DNA of 46,431 nucleotides from JACKBJ01 sp964549495 (lineage in GTDB: Bacteria > Chloroflexota > Anaerolineae > Epilineales > Epilineaceae), in assembly GCA_964549495.1 (NCBI GenBank), contig CAZJWJ010000034.1:1-46431 (forward strand), read 5' to 3'. Numbering within the stretch: position 1 is the first letter of the stretch; every line of letters starts with the position of its first letter. The notes beneath the pieces are model-generated. The model was not told the DNA's origin, ran no database searches, and was given only the letters and a program-made list of their open reading frames with translations. The translations under genes were made by a program, and so were the position numbers. This document shows, piece by piece, positions 1 through 9,800 of this stretch.

Positions 1-1891
1 GGCGTTGGGCAAGCTCGCCCGCGCAGATCAAGAGGGCCGTGCGTCGATCGGCGCCGCCCCCGGTCAGGGTCAGGCAGCGATCGATCCAGAAGCGCCCTTC
101 ACCGAACGGGCCGTGATGCCTCCAGATGGCCGACAGGGCGGAGGCCATCCGTTGCGCGACCTCGACTTCCGATCGGCGTATCGAGCGCTCGAGGACCGCG
201 ATGGCATCGTCCCGGATTGGTAGTCGGGACAGGCCACCCATGGCATCCGGCTGACCAGCAGCTTCGGCGGTCCATCGCTCGACCCGCAGCAAAACGTGCT
301 TGGCGTGCCGCCGCTCCAGCCTTCGCCAGGACGCCTCGTCGACGTCTTGGCGTGCATGGTGTCGCACCATGGAAGGCAGTCTATGGCCGGTTCCGGAGGC
401 CCGAGTCTGGACGAGGAAGGCCTCTCGCAAGGTCTCGATGATGTCGGGAATCCGGTCATGTGCCGGCCCGGATCGCCCGGCCGAAGCAGCACAAACCGCC
501 TGCACATCCTCGACGTTGAATTCGCCACGAAACACCGTGAGTCGACCGAGCAGATCGCGCGCTCGATCGTCCAGGGCGTCTCGACTCGAACGCAGTGCGG
601 AGTGCAGTGCCCGCGGCAATCGGTCCGAAGCCTGGCCTTCGGTCGAAGGGTCGGACGGTCGCTGAGCGATCTCGGCGCTGACTTGCGCCAGCGAGACCTG
701 GCAGGCCCGAGCGGCCGCCAGTTCGATCGCCAAGGGCAGACCGTCGAGCTGGCGACAGAGCCGGCAGATGACGGGGACGAGGTCCGCCGAGATCGGAAAG
801 TCGGGTCTCCGCTCTCGGATCCGGGCGATGAGCAGCCGGGCAGCATCGAAGCGTAGGACCACCTCGAGTGGCGCCTTCGTATCGACGCTACCCCAGCCGA
901 GCGCCCCGATCTCGAGCTCCAGGGCATCGTCTTTGTCCCAGCTCGCTCGGCAGGTCTCCAGCACCACCAGCCGGGGACAGGCCTGGAGCAGCCAGTCGAC
1001 GAATTCGATATCCGACCGTGATCTGTGTGCCATGCCATCGAGCACCAGCAGGCTCGAGTCATCGGCGAGAATCTCGGTGATGCTCGGGCGCAAGCGAGAC
1101 GCCTCGATGCCCTGGAGACCGATGGACTCGGCGACCGCATCCGCCAGACCGCGGCCCGGACCCAGGGACTCGCATTCTACCCAGTAGGCACGGTCCGAGA
1201 GCGGCGTCATGCCGGGGAGCCGTTGGAGAAGTCGATGCGCGATCCGGCTCTTGCCGACACCCGCGGCTCCGACGAGGCGCAGGTGTCGATGCCTGCGCAA
1301 GGCAATCCGGAGTCGATCGAGCTCGACATCCCGGCCGACGAAGACCCCTTGGAAGCGCTGCTCATCGTCCCGGTCCAGGTTCGGAGCCTCGTGGACAGGC
1401 TCGATGCGCTGGAGCGATCGTTCGGCCTCGAGCTCGGTCGCGCGCAAGGCCTCGGACAGCAGTCGATGTCCGCGATCGAGCCTGCGCCGCAGCGTTCGCC
1501 GCGACAGCTCGAGCATCTTGGCCAATTCCAGCAAGGTCGAGCGATCCGCATCGAAGTAGCGCTGCCGGAGCAGTCCCCAGGCCTCGCGATCCGCGTCACA
1601 GGCTTCGAAGTCCTGCCGGAGTTCGGTGCGCGTCACATCCGGCCGGCTCGGGCCGACGCACACGACCCGGTCTTCGCCGCGCAGCTCGGCCAGCTGAGCT
1701 TCGACGATCGAGGCCATTCGCTTGGCCAGCAGATGGGCCGCGGTCGCCGGTGAGGCGGGCAGGCCCTCGCGCTGCACGATCTGATGCAGCTGACGGAGAT
1801 CGACGAGCGGAGATCCATCCAAGGACTGCGCGCTGCGAATCCGCTTCAGCGCGTCGCGAACCGATTCCTCCGTGATGGACTCGACGGGCAT
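1..1891 (-). CDS. HTH-STAND (NB-ARC-like) ATPase regulator, C-terminus cut by window edge
   Basis: Probable transcriptional regulator of the LuxR/AfsR-like STAND ATPase type. The frame is open from ATG 1891 to the left edge (630 codons seen). An AGGAG lies 7 nt before the ATG. Around residues 100-145 is a sigma-region-4-like helix-turn-helix (LLELAKMLELSRRTLRRRL). A P-loop follows (GAAGVGKSR, Lys about residue 214), then a Walker B-like LLVLDG (about 282), the STAND signature GLPLAIELAAA (about 384), and a winged-helix-like LLGRLTVFRGEF. The rest looks helical and may be the start of a TPR sensor array, as is usual in this class. It is divergent from the giant exported protein at 2256, which is a plausible target; that link is inference. 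The ligand cannot be told. Confidence 0.8.
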   Translation of the reverse strand, partial: MPVESITEESVRDALKRIRSAQSLDGSPLVDLRQLHQIVQREGLPASPATAAHLLAKRMASIVEAQLAELRGEDRVVCVGPSRPDVTRTELRQDFEACDADREAWGLLRQRYFDADRSTLLELAKMLELSRRTLRRRLDRGHRLLSEALRATELEAERSLQRIEPVHEAPNLDRDDEQRFQGVFVGRDVELDRLRIALRRHRHLRLVGAAGVGKSRIAHRLLQRLPGMTPLSDRAYWVECESLGPGRGLADAVAESIGLQGIEASRLRPSITEILADDSSLLVLDGMAHRSRSDIEFVDWLLQACPRLVVLETCRASWDKDDALELEIGALGWGSVDTKAPLEVVLRFDAARLLIARIRERRPDFPISADLVPVICRLCRQLDGLPLAIELAAARACQVSLAQVSAEIAQRPSDPSTEGQASDRLPRALHSALRSSRDALDDRARDLLGRLTVFRGEFNVEDVQAVCAASAGRSGPAHDRIPDIIETLREAFLVQTRASGTGHRLPSMVRHHARQDVDEASWRRLERRHAKHVLLRVERWTAEAAGQPDAMGGLSRLPIRDDAIAVLERSIRRSEVEVAQRMASALSAIWRHHGPFGEGRFWIDRCLTLTGGGADRRTALLICAGELAQR

Positions 1892-1930
1892 CTCGTGGCT
1901 CCTCGGAACGAGGCTCGACATCCTGACACC

Positions 1931-1936
1931 ATTGTA
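1931..1936 (-). promoter_or_regulatory. -10-like hexamer TACAAT upstream of the STAND regulator
   Basis: On the minus strand TACAAT lies 39 nt before ATG 1891, giving a leader of about 33 nt with an AGGAG site. No good -35 is seen at 16-18 nt, so the promoter may be activator-dependent or of another sigma class. Confidence 0.35.
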
Positions 1937-2124
1937 CCACGAGGTGTTGTCCACTTTTCGCCCACCGCGAGCGAGACCTCGGCCGTGGTCCAATTCGGCA
2001 TTCGCACCGCAGCCGATCGTCAAAGAATGCTCGCGAACTGTCTTCGTGGTCCATGTCGATGACCGCGAGAGCCAAGGCCAAGGCCAACCGCTTCCAATCC
2101 AAGTGTCCACATTCTGTCCCGATT

Positions 2125-2142
2125 CGTGGGCGCGCGCCCACG
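2125..2142. promoter_or_regulatory. 18-bp perfect palindrome, possible operator
   Basis: CGTGGGCGC/GCGCCCACG is a perfect dyad without a spacer, 113 bp before the start at 2256. It could be a dimeric regulator site or a hairpin. In GC-rich DNA a chance palindrome is possible, but 18 perfect bases is longer than expected at a given promoter. Confidence 0.35.
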
Positions 2143-2237
2143 GCCTGCGGCTAGCCTCCTTCGTGCGCCGCGCCAATCGACGTCCGCGAGCGAGGCGCAA
2201 CGGCGAGTGCCGATGTCAAGTCGCGGACGGGAAGCGG

Positions 2238-2257
2238 ATGAACGGAGGACTGTTCAT
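2238..2257 (+). promoter_or_regulatory. Hairpin enclosing the ribosome binding site and start codon
   Basis: ATGAAC (2238-2243) pairs perfectly with GTTCAT (2252-2257). The 8-nt loop GGAGGACT contains the Shine-Dalgarno, and the first two bases of ATG 2256 are in the stem. This could damp translation of the giant exported protein. The upstream ATG at 2238 is in the same frame and is an alternative start. Confidence 0.35.
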
Positions 2258-5200
2258 GTCGAATCGACACCCGATACGTGCAGCATTGCTCACCCCATTG
2301 CTGTTGCTGGTGGCCGTCAGCATGGTCGTGGCTGCGGCAGGAGACCTGGATACAAGCTTCAGTTCGGACGGCCTTGGCTTTGCCGACATGGTCAACGCGT
2401 CCACCAGCCACTCGATCGTCGAACAGCCGGCCGATGGCAAGCTGATCGCGGTCGGCTTCACCGGCACTCCGAATCTCGTCGGCGCTGTGTCGCGATTTCA
2501 TGCTGACGGGGAGCCCGACCTGGACTTCGGCAACGACGGCCTGGTAATGGTCGAGCTCGGCAGCAACTTCACCGAATTTGCAGAGGCTGCCGTGCAGAGC
2601 GATGGCAAGATCGTCGTCGTGGGCCGCGCCGATACGCCCACGTCGAGCCAGCGCAACCATTGGACGATGGTTCGATTGAATCCGGACGGAAGCCTGGACA
2701 CAAGCTTCGGCACCGACGGGATCGTACTCCAGACCTCGCCCGGCTTCGGAATCGCCTACGATCTTCACATCATCGAGGGCGGTGTAGACGATGGCAAGAT
2801 CCTGGTGACCGGTTCACTGGGCTCCAGATTTGCCCTCGCGAGATACAATCCGGACGGGAGCCTGGACACGAGCTTCGGTAGCGGCGACACGAACAACGTC
2901 GGTACGGTGCCTGGCATCGTCCAGACCGAGTTCGGCGCCGTTGCCGTCAGTTTCGGCATGGAGGTCCGATCGGACGGCAAGATCATCGTCGCTGGCAATG
3001 TCTTCCTCACCGCTGGTAGCACGTCGGACGCGGCGGTCGCACGCTACGATGCCGATGGCCACCTGGATGTGACCTTCGGCAGCGGTGGCCTGGGCACGCT
3101 GGATGCCGGTGAGAACGAGAGCGTCTTGGACGTGGCGCTTCAGTCCGATGACAAGATCGTCGTCGCGGGCCGTCACGCCCCGGTCGGCATATCAACCTAC
3201 GATGCCCTGGTCGCGCGCTTCGATGCCAACGGTGCGGTGGACACCACCTTCGACGGCCCTGTCGGCGAGGACCTGTCCGGTACGGCGGACGGCTACTGGC
3301 TCTACGATCAGGGGACGCCGGGCGCGGGGCAAGAGTCCTTCGAACGCGTCATGATCCAACCGGACGACGCGCCCGATCCCGAGCGGATCCTGGTTCTGGG
3401 TGCGGGTGGCGACTGTGGATCCTGTCAGATCCTCGCCCGCTTGGACATCGCCGATGGCGGACTCGACGCGAGCTTCGTCGACGACCTGGCGACCGATAGC
3501 GCGGGCTTCACGCCGCCGACTGGCATGGTGTTCTCCAGGATCTCCGATCCGGCCAACGTGTTCTTCACCAACGGCGAAGGTCTGGCGATCCTCGAGGTCG
3601 GGAGCGAAGCAGGCAAGATCGTCACCATCGGAGCCAGCGGCGGCGGAATCGGGCTGGGTAGCACCCCGGTGGCCATCGCCCGCTTCGATGAGAACGGTGG
3701 CATCGACACGAGTTTCGACATCGCCTCGGATGCTACCGGGCCTGGTTGGGGACGCGTGACCTATACGCATCTCCAGACAGCGGACTCGCGCGCTCTGGCG
3801 ATCAACATGGCCGGCGAGGTCTTTCAGGCCGGGCGTACACGCATCAACGGCGATTCTCGGATGAGCGTCACCAAGTATGCCTGCAATGGCGCAACGCAAC
3901 TTCCCTTCGCCGCGGATCGAATCCACCGCTCCTTCGATATCCCCGGCGGAGCAGAGTTCGCCAACGACATCGCCATTCAGAACGATGGCAAGGTCGTCCT
4001 TGTCGGTACGCACACGGCCTACGGTTCGCCAGTCGGCGTACTTGCCGCGATGCGCTTCGATCCAACCACCAAGTTGCTCGATCCCGGCTTTGGCACGGAC
4101 GGCTACGTGACCGTGGACCTGCCGGGCTCGAATGATGTCGGCAATGCGATCGCAATCCAGCCGGATGGCAAGATCCTCCTCGGCGGTGACACGGGTAGCG
4201 CCACCGGCAAGGACATCGGAGTGGTCCGGCTGAATGCGGATGGAAGTCTGGACACTAGCTTTGACGGCGACGGCATCGCCACCGTCGACGTGGCGGGCGA
4301 CTCCGACCACGGCTTCGATCTGGGCCTTCGTGCCGACGGAAAGATCTTGATTGGTGGCTATTCCCGGATCGCAGGTGAATTCGACCTGACCGTGGTGCGC
4401 CTGAACTCGGACGGCAGCCTGGACACGGGCTTCGATTCGGACGGCATCGTCACGCACGATCTGTCCGGTCCGGACGAGCGGGCCTATGCGATGGCGGTGC
4501 ACGGCGATGGCAGCATCAGTCTAGTCGGTGACATCTCGCCCGATGCCTCCAATTCCACCCTCTTGACCCAGGATCTGCTAGTGGTTCAGCTGGAGGCGGA
4601 CGGCAGTCTGGATACCAGCTTTGACGGAGATGGATGGCTGCAACAAGAGATCCTCGGCATCGATGCCGGCACGGATGTAGAGCCGATGCCCGATGGGCGA
4701 ATCGTCGTCACCGCCCGGACGAACGCCACCGCTCCCAACGGCGGCGTGCCAGCCCAGGACTTCATGATCTACCGCTATCTGAGCGACGGTTCGCTCGACA
4801 GCAGCTTTGGCACGGGCGGCTTGGCCCGCGTGGATCATCCCTACGTTGGCACGAGCATGGGCGACGCCGCTTGGTCGGTGGCGGTGCAGGTGGATGGCAA
4901 GGTCATTGCGGGAGGACAGAGCTTCCGCGTTGGCTTCTCCGAGAACTTCTTTACCATCGCGCGGGTCGACGGAGATCCGATCGTGTCGCAGCCGGCCTCC
5001 ACCGGCGCGCTCTACGGCCTGCATGGATACCTTTCCGTTCCGCTGTATCGCAATGGCCTGGCCACGCTGGTCGAGATCGACCCGACGAGCGGCGAGGTGA
5101 TCCCGATCGGTCCGACCTGTCTGGAGCGCTTGGCGGCCATCGCCATCGACGCGGACGGGCAGATCTTCACCGCCGATCAGGGCTTGCTGACGAGCTCCAA

Positions 5201-6665
5201 GCTCTACACCTTGGATGCGGCGACCGGAAGCTCGACCCTGGTAGGAACGATCGGGATCGAGAACATCACCAGCCTGAACTTCGGGCCTGACGGAACGCTC
5301 TACGCGACCGTGATCCCGCAGGGAGCTTCGACCGATCAGTCGCTTTACGAGATCGATCCGGACACGGGCGCGCCGACGCACTTGGCCAACCTGAGCCTTC
5401 CGGCACAGGGCATGGCCTTTGCTCCCAACGGTGATGCCTACGTGACCTACAACGACGGGCCCAGCGGCGGCCAGGACTACCTGGGCAGTCTGGATCTCGC
5501 CACCGGCATCGTCACGCCCATCGGTAGCACCGGCCAGCTGAACATGCAGGAGATCACCTTCGGCATCGGCGGTGAACTCTACGGGACCAATGCGAACACC
5601 GGCGAGTTCTTCTCGATCGACTCCAGCACGGGAGCCGCAACGCTGGTCGGCGAGTATGGCCCGGGCCTCGAGCCGATCGGCCCGATCCAAGTCGCCAGCA
5701 GCTTCGACCAAGACGGCGACGGGGTACTCGACGTCGACGACGTCTGCCCCTCGGTCTACGACCCGGATCAGACCGACACGGACGAGGACGGTCAGGGCGA
5801 CGCCTGCGACACCGATGACGACGACGACGGTGTGCTCGATGTCGACGACAACTGCCCGCTCGTCTACAACCCGGATCAGGCTGATGTCGACAACGATGGC
5901 AAGGGCGATGTCTGCGATCCGCCGCCAGTGATCACGAGCTTCACAGCCGACATCGAGCCGGTGATCAGCACCGACACGGTCCAAGCCAGCGCAGAATTCA
6001 CCGACGCAGATGACGACGAGCCGCATGTTGCCAGCATCGACTGGGGTGATGGCACTAGCTCGAGCGCCACGGTCGATCAGAGCGCGAACAGCGTGAGCGG
6101 TAGCCACGACTACGACGAGCCCGGGGTCTATCTGTTGACCCTTACGGTCACCGACGATGATGGCAACGTGGATACAGAGACATTCCGCTACGTCGTCGTC
6201 TACGATCCGAATGGCGGCTTCGTAACCGGCGGTGGTTGGATCAACTCGCCGGAAGGCGCCTACGTGGCAGATCCAGAGTTGAGCGGCAAGGCGAACTTCG
6301 GCTTCGTGGCCAAGTACGTACCGGGTGAGAACTTGCCGCAAGGCAACGTCGAGTTCCATCTGAAGATCGCCGGGTTCAACTTCCATTCGAGCGAATACGA
6401 GTGGCTGATGGTGAACCACTTCAAGGCCAAGTTCCGGGGCGTCGGCACCGTCAACGGCGCTGGCAACTACGGCTTCATGGTCAGCGTCATCGACGAAGCG
6501 AACACCGCGAGCACGGACGTGGACCTATTCCGAATCAAGATCTGGGACAAGGACGACGACGACGCCTTGGTCTATGACAACCAGATCGAGTGTGGCAGCC
6601 AGGAAGAGAACGCCGATCCCTGCACCGCGCTCGGTGGTGGCAACATCAAGATTCACAAGCCGTAG
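2256..6665 (+). CDS. Secreted delta-60 repeat protein with TSP3 repeats and PKD domain
   Basis: Exported protein of 1469 residues, probably a surface or extracellular adhesin or scaffold. ATG 2256 was chosen because GGAGG lies 7 nt upstream and a signal peptide follows (RHPIR, then a hydrophobic run ending VVAAA). Residues 30-905 carry about thirteen copies of a 50-70-residue unit with the signature DGK-I-hydrophobic-hydrophobic-G ... GSLDTSF-x-x-DG, matching the delta-60 (beta-propeller-like) repeat. Residues 910-1150 form a second repeat region with GxLY and IDPxTG motifs. Residues 1150-1222 are Asp-rich thrombospondin type 3 repeats (DxDxDGxxDxxDxCP), expected to bind calcium. A PKD domain follows (IDWGDGTSS ... 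HDYDEPGVY), then a C-terminal domain beginning VTGGGWI and ending GGGNIKIHK. I recall that domain from other exported proteins, possibly called post-COAP-1; the name is uncertain. No LPXTG or membrane anchor is seen. Confidence 0.85.
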   Translation: MSNRHPIRAALLTPLLLLVAVSMVVAAAGDLDTSFSSDGLGFADMVNASTSHSIVEQPADGKLIAVGFTGTPNLVGAVSRFHADGEPDLDFGNDGLVMVELGSNFTEFAEAAVQSDGKIVVVGRADTPTSSQRNHWTMVRLNPDGSLDTSFGTDGIVLQTSPGFGIAYDLHIIEGGVDDGKILVTGSLGSRFALARYNPDGSLDTSFGSGDTNNVGTVPGIVQTEFGAVAVSFGMEVRSDGKIIVAGNVFLTAGSTSDAAVARYDADGHLDVTFGSGGLGTLDAGENESVLDVALQSDDKIVVAGRHAPVGISTYDALVARFDANGAVDTTFDGPVGEDLSGTADGYWLYDQGTPGAGQESFERVMIQPDDAPDPERILVLGAGGDCGSCQILARLDIADGGLDASFVDDLATDSAGFTPPTGMVFSRISDPANVFFTNGEGLAILEVGSEAGKIVTIGASGGGIGLGSTPVAIARFDENGGIDTSFDIASDATGPGWGRVTYTHLQTADSRALAINMAGEVFQAGRTRINGDSRMSVTKYACNGATQLPFAADRIHRSFDIPGGAEFANDIAIQNDGKVVLVGTHTAYGSPVGVLAAMRFDPTTKLLDPGFGTDGYVTVDLPGSNDVGNAIAIQPDGKILLGGDTGSATGKDIGVVRLNADGSLDTSFDGDGIATVDVAGDSDHGFDLGLRADGKILIGGYSRIAGEFDLTVVRLNSDGSLDTGFDSDGIVTHDLSGPDERAYAMAVHGDGSISLVGDISPDASNSTLLTQDLLVVQLEADGSLDTSFDGDGWLQQEILGIDAGTDVEPMPDGRIVVTARTNATAPNGGVPAQDFMIYRYLSDGSLDSSFGTGGLARVDHPYVGTSMGDAAWSVAVQVDGKVIAGGQSFRVGFSENFFTIARVDGDPIVSQPASTGALYGLHGYLSVPLYRNGLATLVEIDPTSGEVIPIGPTCLERLAAIAIDADGQIFTADQGLLTSSKLYTLDAATGSSTLVGTIGIENITSLNFGPDGTLYATVIPQGASTDQSLYEIDPDTGAPTHLANLSLPAQGMAFAPNGDAYVTYNDGPSGGQDYLGSLDLATGIVTPIGSTGQLNMQEITFGIGGELYGTNANTGEFFSIDSSTGAATLVGEYGPGLEPIGPIQVASSFDQDGDGVLDVDDVCPSVYDPDQTDTDEDGQGDACDTDDDDDGVLDVDDNCPLVYNPDQADVDNDGKGDVCDPPPVITSFTADIEPVISTDTVQASAEFTDADDDEPHVASIDWGDGTSSSATVDQSANSVSGSHDYDEPGVYLLTLTVTDDDGNVDTETFRYVVVYDPNGGFVTGGGWINSPEGAYVADPELSGKANFGFVAKYVPGENLPQGNVEFHLKIAGFNFHSSEYEWLMVNHFKAKFRGVGTVNGAGNYGFMVSVIDEANTASTDVDLFRIKIWDKDDDDALVYDNQIECGSQEENADPCTALGGGNIKIHKP

Positions 6666-6717
6666 GCCCGCGCTCGGTCTGGTGATTCCGCCGGACTAGC
6701 GCCAAGCCTCATTGACC

Positions 6718-6748
6718 GGCCGGTCCTCGCGATTCGCGGGGGCCGGCC
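6718..6748. terminator. Bidirectional hairpin between convergent genes
   Basis: A 14-bp stem with two G-T wobbles (GGCCGGTCCTCGCG / CGCGGGGGCCGGCC) and an ATT loop lies between the stop at 6665 and the mfd stop at 6830. The U-tract is weak on either strand, so efficiency is uncertain. Confidence 0.6.
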
Positions 6749-6829
6749 GCTTCATCTCGATCCGACTGCGATTCAGCTATCCAATCCGATCGACTGCTCG
6801 CGCGCTTGTTCGCGGAAGTGAGCGATGCC

Positions 6830-9800
6830 TCAACCCCGTTCGGCCTCGACCTCGACGATGCGCTCGAGCGCGGTTCGCAGCGGCGGCAGCCATTGATCCG
6901 GCCGGCCCGCCAAGGGCAGGCTCACCTGGAACTTCCCGAATCGCGGCGCCGGCCCCAGCCGCGCCTTGAGCCCTACCCGGTCGACCGCATGCCGCTCCGG
7001 CCAGCGCACCACCGCGAAGTTGCCCTCCTTGGCCACGCTCTTGGCGCCGGCCAGATGCGCCAGCACCCGCAGCCAGAGCACGTCGATCAAGAACTGCACC
7101 TCCCAGGGCGGCGCCCCGAAGCGGTCGCGCAATTCGCTCTCGATCTCGCGCACCTGCTCCAAGCTCGTCGCGCCGGCCATGCGGCGATACAGGCGCGTCC
7201 GCTCGCCGGTCTCCGGTACATAGCGCTCCGGTAGGAAGGCGTCCACCGGCAAGTCGACCGTCGGCAGGGTGCCCGGGTCGATCTCGGCCAGCTCGCGGGC
7301 GATCTTGTCCTCGCCCTCCGGCGCGTCGGCGCGCAACGTCTTGATCGCCTCGGCCAGGAGCCGGGTGTAGAGATCCAAGCCGATCGCCGCCACCTGGCCA
7401 TGCTGCCGGGCCCCCAAGATCTCGCCGGCCCCGCGCAGCTCTAGGTCTCGCATCGCGATCTGGAAGCCGGCGCCCAGCTTCTCCGTCTCGGCCATCGTGC
7501 GCAGTCGCTCCCGCGCCTCTTCCTGCATCTCGAAGGTGGCCGGGTGCAGGAAGTAGGCGTAAGCCCGCTGCGCGCTGCGTCCTACCCGGCCGCGCAGCTG
7601 GTGCAACTGGGCCAGGCCGAAGCGGTCCGCGCGGTCGACGATCAGGGTATTGGCATTGGGAATGTCCAGCCCGCTCTCGATGATGCTGGTGCAGACCAGG
7701 ACGTCGATCTGCCCCCCGACGAAGTCGAGCATGGCGTGGGCCAGGTCCGACTGGCTCATCTGCCCGTGCGCCACGCCGATGCGCGCCTCGGGGATCAGGT
7801 TCTCCAGCTGGGCGGCGATGGCGTCGATCGAGCGCACCCGGTTGTGAACGAAGAAGACCTGCCCGCGCCGGCCCATCTCGCGCCGGATCGCCTGGCGCAC
7901 CAGGCCCTCGTCGTAGGGCCCGACGTGCGTGACCACCGGCAGCCGCTCCTCCGGCGGCGTGTCGATGGTCGTCAGGTCGCGAAGGCCCGTCAGGGCCATG
8001 TGCATCGTGCGCGGGATGGGCGTGGCCGTCAGGGTCAAGGTGTCGACCGACTCGCGCAGCTGCCGCAAGGCCTCCTTGTGCTTGACCCCGAAGCGCTGCT
8101 CCTCGTCGATGACCAAGAGCCCCAGGTCCTTGAAGCGAACGTCCTGGCTGAGCAGCCGATGCGTACCGATGACGATGTCCAACTCGCCGGAGGCCAGCTT
8201 GTCGATGATGAGGCTCTGCTGCTTGCGCGTCCGAAAGCGCGAGAGCATGTCGATGCGCACCGGGAAGGCCATCATGCGCCGGGTGAAGGTCTCGAAATGC
8301 TGCTGGACCAAGACCGTCGTCGGGGCCAGGATGGCCACTTGCTTGCCGTTCATCACCGCCTTGAACGCCGCGCGCAAGGCCACCTCGGTCTTGCCGAAGC
8401 CCACGTCGCCGACCACCAGGCGGTCCATCGGCCGCTCCGACTCCATGTCGCGCTTGACGTCCTCGATGGCCTTGAGTTGGTCCTCGGTCTCGACGAAGGG
8501 GAAGGCTGCCTCCATCTCGGCCTGCCAAGCCGTATCCGGCACGAAGGCCGCCCGCCGGGCCCGCTCGCGGCGGGCGTAGAGCTCGAGCAGCTCGCGGGCG
8601 ATGTCCTCGACCGCCTTCTTGGCGCGCTTCTTGGCCCGCTCCCAGTCGGCCGTGCCCAGACGGGTGACCGAGGGCTCGATCTCGCCGGTGCCCACGTAGC
8701 GCGCCACCCGGTCGGCTTGGTGCGTCGGCACGAAGAGCATGTCGCTGGCCGCGTACTCCAGCTTGAGATAGTCGCGTTCGACATCGCCGACCTGCATGCG
8801 CTCGATGCCCACGAAGCGCGCGATGCCGTGCTCGATGTGCACCACGAAATCACCCGGCGCGTACTCGCTGAAGTAGTCGACCTTGCGGCCCGGATCGGCG
8901 GCGCGAGACTGCCGCCGGCGGTAGGGCATGCGCCAGCCGAAGAGCTCGCCGTCGGTCAGCAGCCGCAGGGTGAGGCCCCGGCCTTCACCGCCCGCCGCGG
9001 GCTTACCGCCCGGTCGGACCCTTCCCGATTCCCCGTCCAGCGCGCCCTCCAGCACCCAGCCTTCGCCCAAGGCGCCCTGCACCACCGCCAGCCCGCCCGG
9101 ACCCGGCGCGCTGGGCAGGCGCTCGCTGACCGTCACGTGCAGACCCAGCCGCTCGAGCATCTCGACGATGCGCGGAGCCTGCCGCGAGACCACCACCATG
9201 GCCTCGCCCTCCTCGGTGCGCTGGGCGATGTCCATCACCGCCTCCTCGATGCGGCCGCCGAAGGTCTCCGGCCGCGAGAAGCAGCCGGCCAGCGCATGCC
9301 GCTGGCCATCGCCCTTGACCTGGCCGACCAAGAGTCGCCGATGCCGCGCCAGCCCCGCCTCCATGTCGCGCCAGCTCGCCAGGGGCGAGGCCGGCCAGTC
9401 CGGCGGCAACTCGCCGGCCTCGGCTTGGCTCTGCAGGGTCTGCACGGCCTGCTCGGTGAGCCCCTGGGCCACCGTGGCCAGCCGGTCCGGGCTGTCCAGG
9501 ATCAGCCAGGCATCCTCCGGCAGGTAGTCCAGCGCGGTCGCGCCCTCCGGGTGCAAGAGCGAGGCGTAGAACTCGATGCCCTCGATCATCTCGCCGGCGG
9601 CCAGATCGCGGCCGTGACGCTCGAGCATGCTGAGGGCAAGCGGGTGCAGCCGGCGCGTGTCCAGGCCCGCCAGCCGCTCGGCCACCTCCGCGCCGCGCAA
9701 GGGCAGCGCCTCGGCGGCCGGCGTCAAGATGGCCGAATCCAGGCTGCCGCGGGAGCGCTGCGTGCCGCGATCGAAGAGGCGGATCGAATCGATCTCGTCG

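Larger units (their letters stand above)
1892..2255. other. Divergent intergenic region, 364 bp
   Basis: Separates the STAND regulator from the exported repeat protein. It holds a TACAAT -10-like hexamer for the regulator, an 18-bp perfect palindrome, and a start-codon hairpin for the plus-strand gene. TGTCCAC occurs twice (near 1948 and 2104) with similar flanks, which may be chance. No supported small gene was seen. Confidence 0.6.

Noticed and set aside
1872..2255. Upstream extension of the exported repeat protein frame by 128 codons
   Set aside because: It overlaps the regulator promoter and start, has no ribosome site, and would bury the signal peptide.
4578..6419. 613-codon minus-strand frame opposite the exported repeat protein
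   Set aside because: The plus-strand gene has signal peptide, repeats and known domains; the antisense frame only mirrors the repeats.
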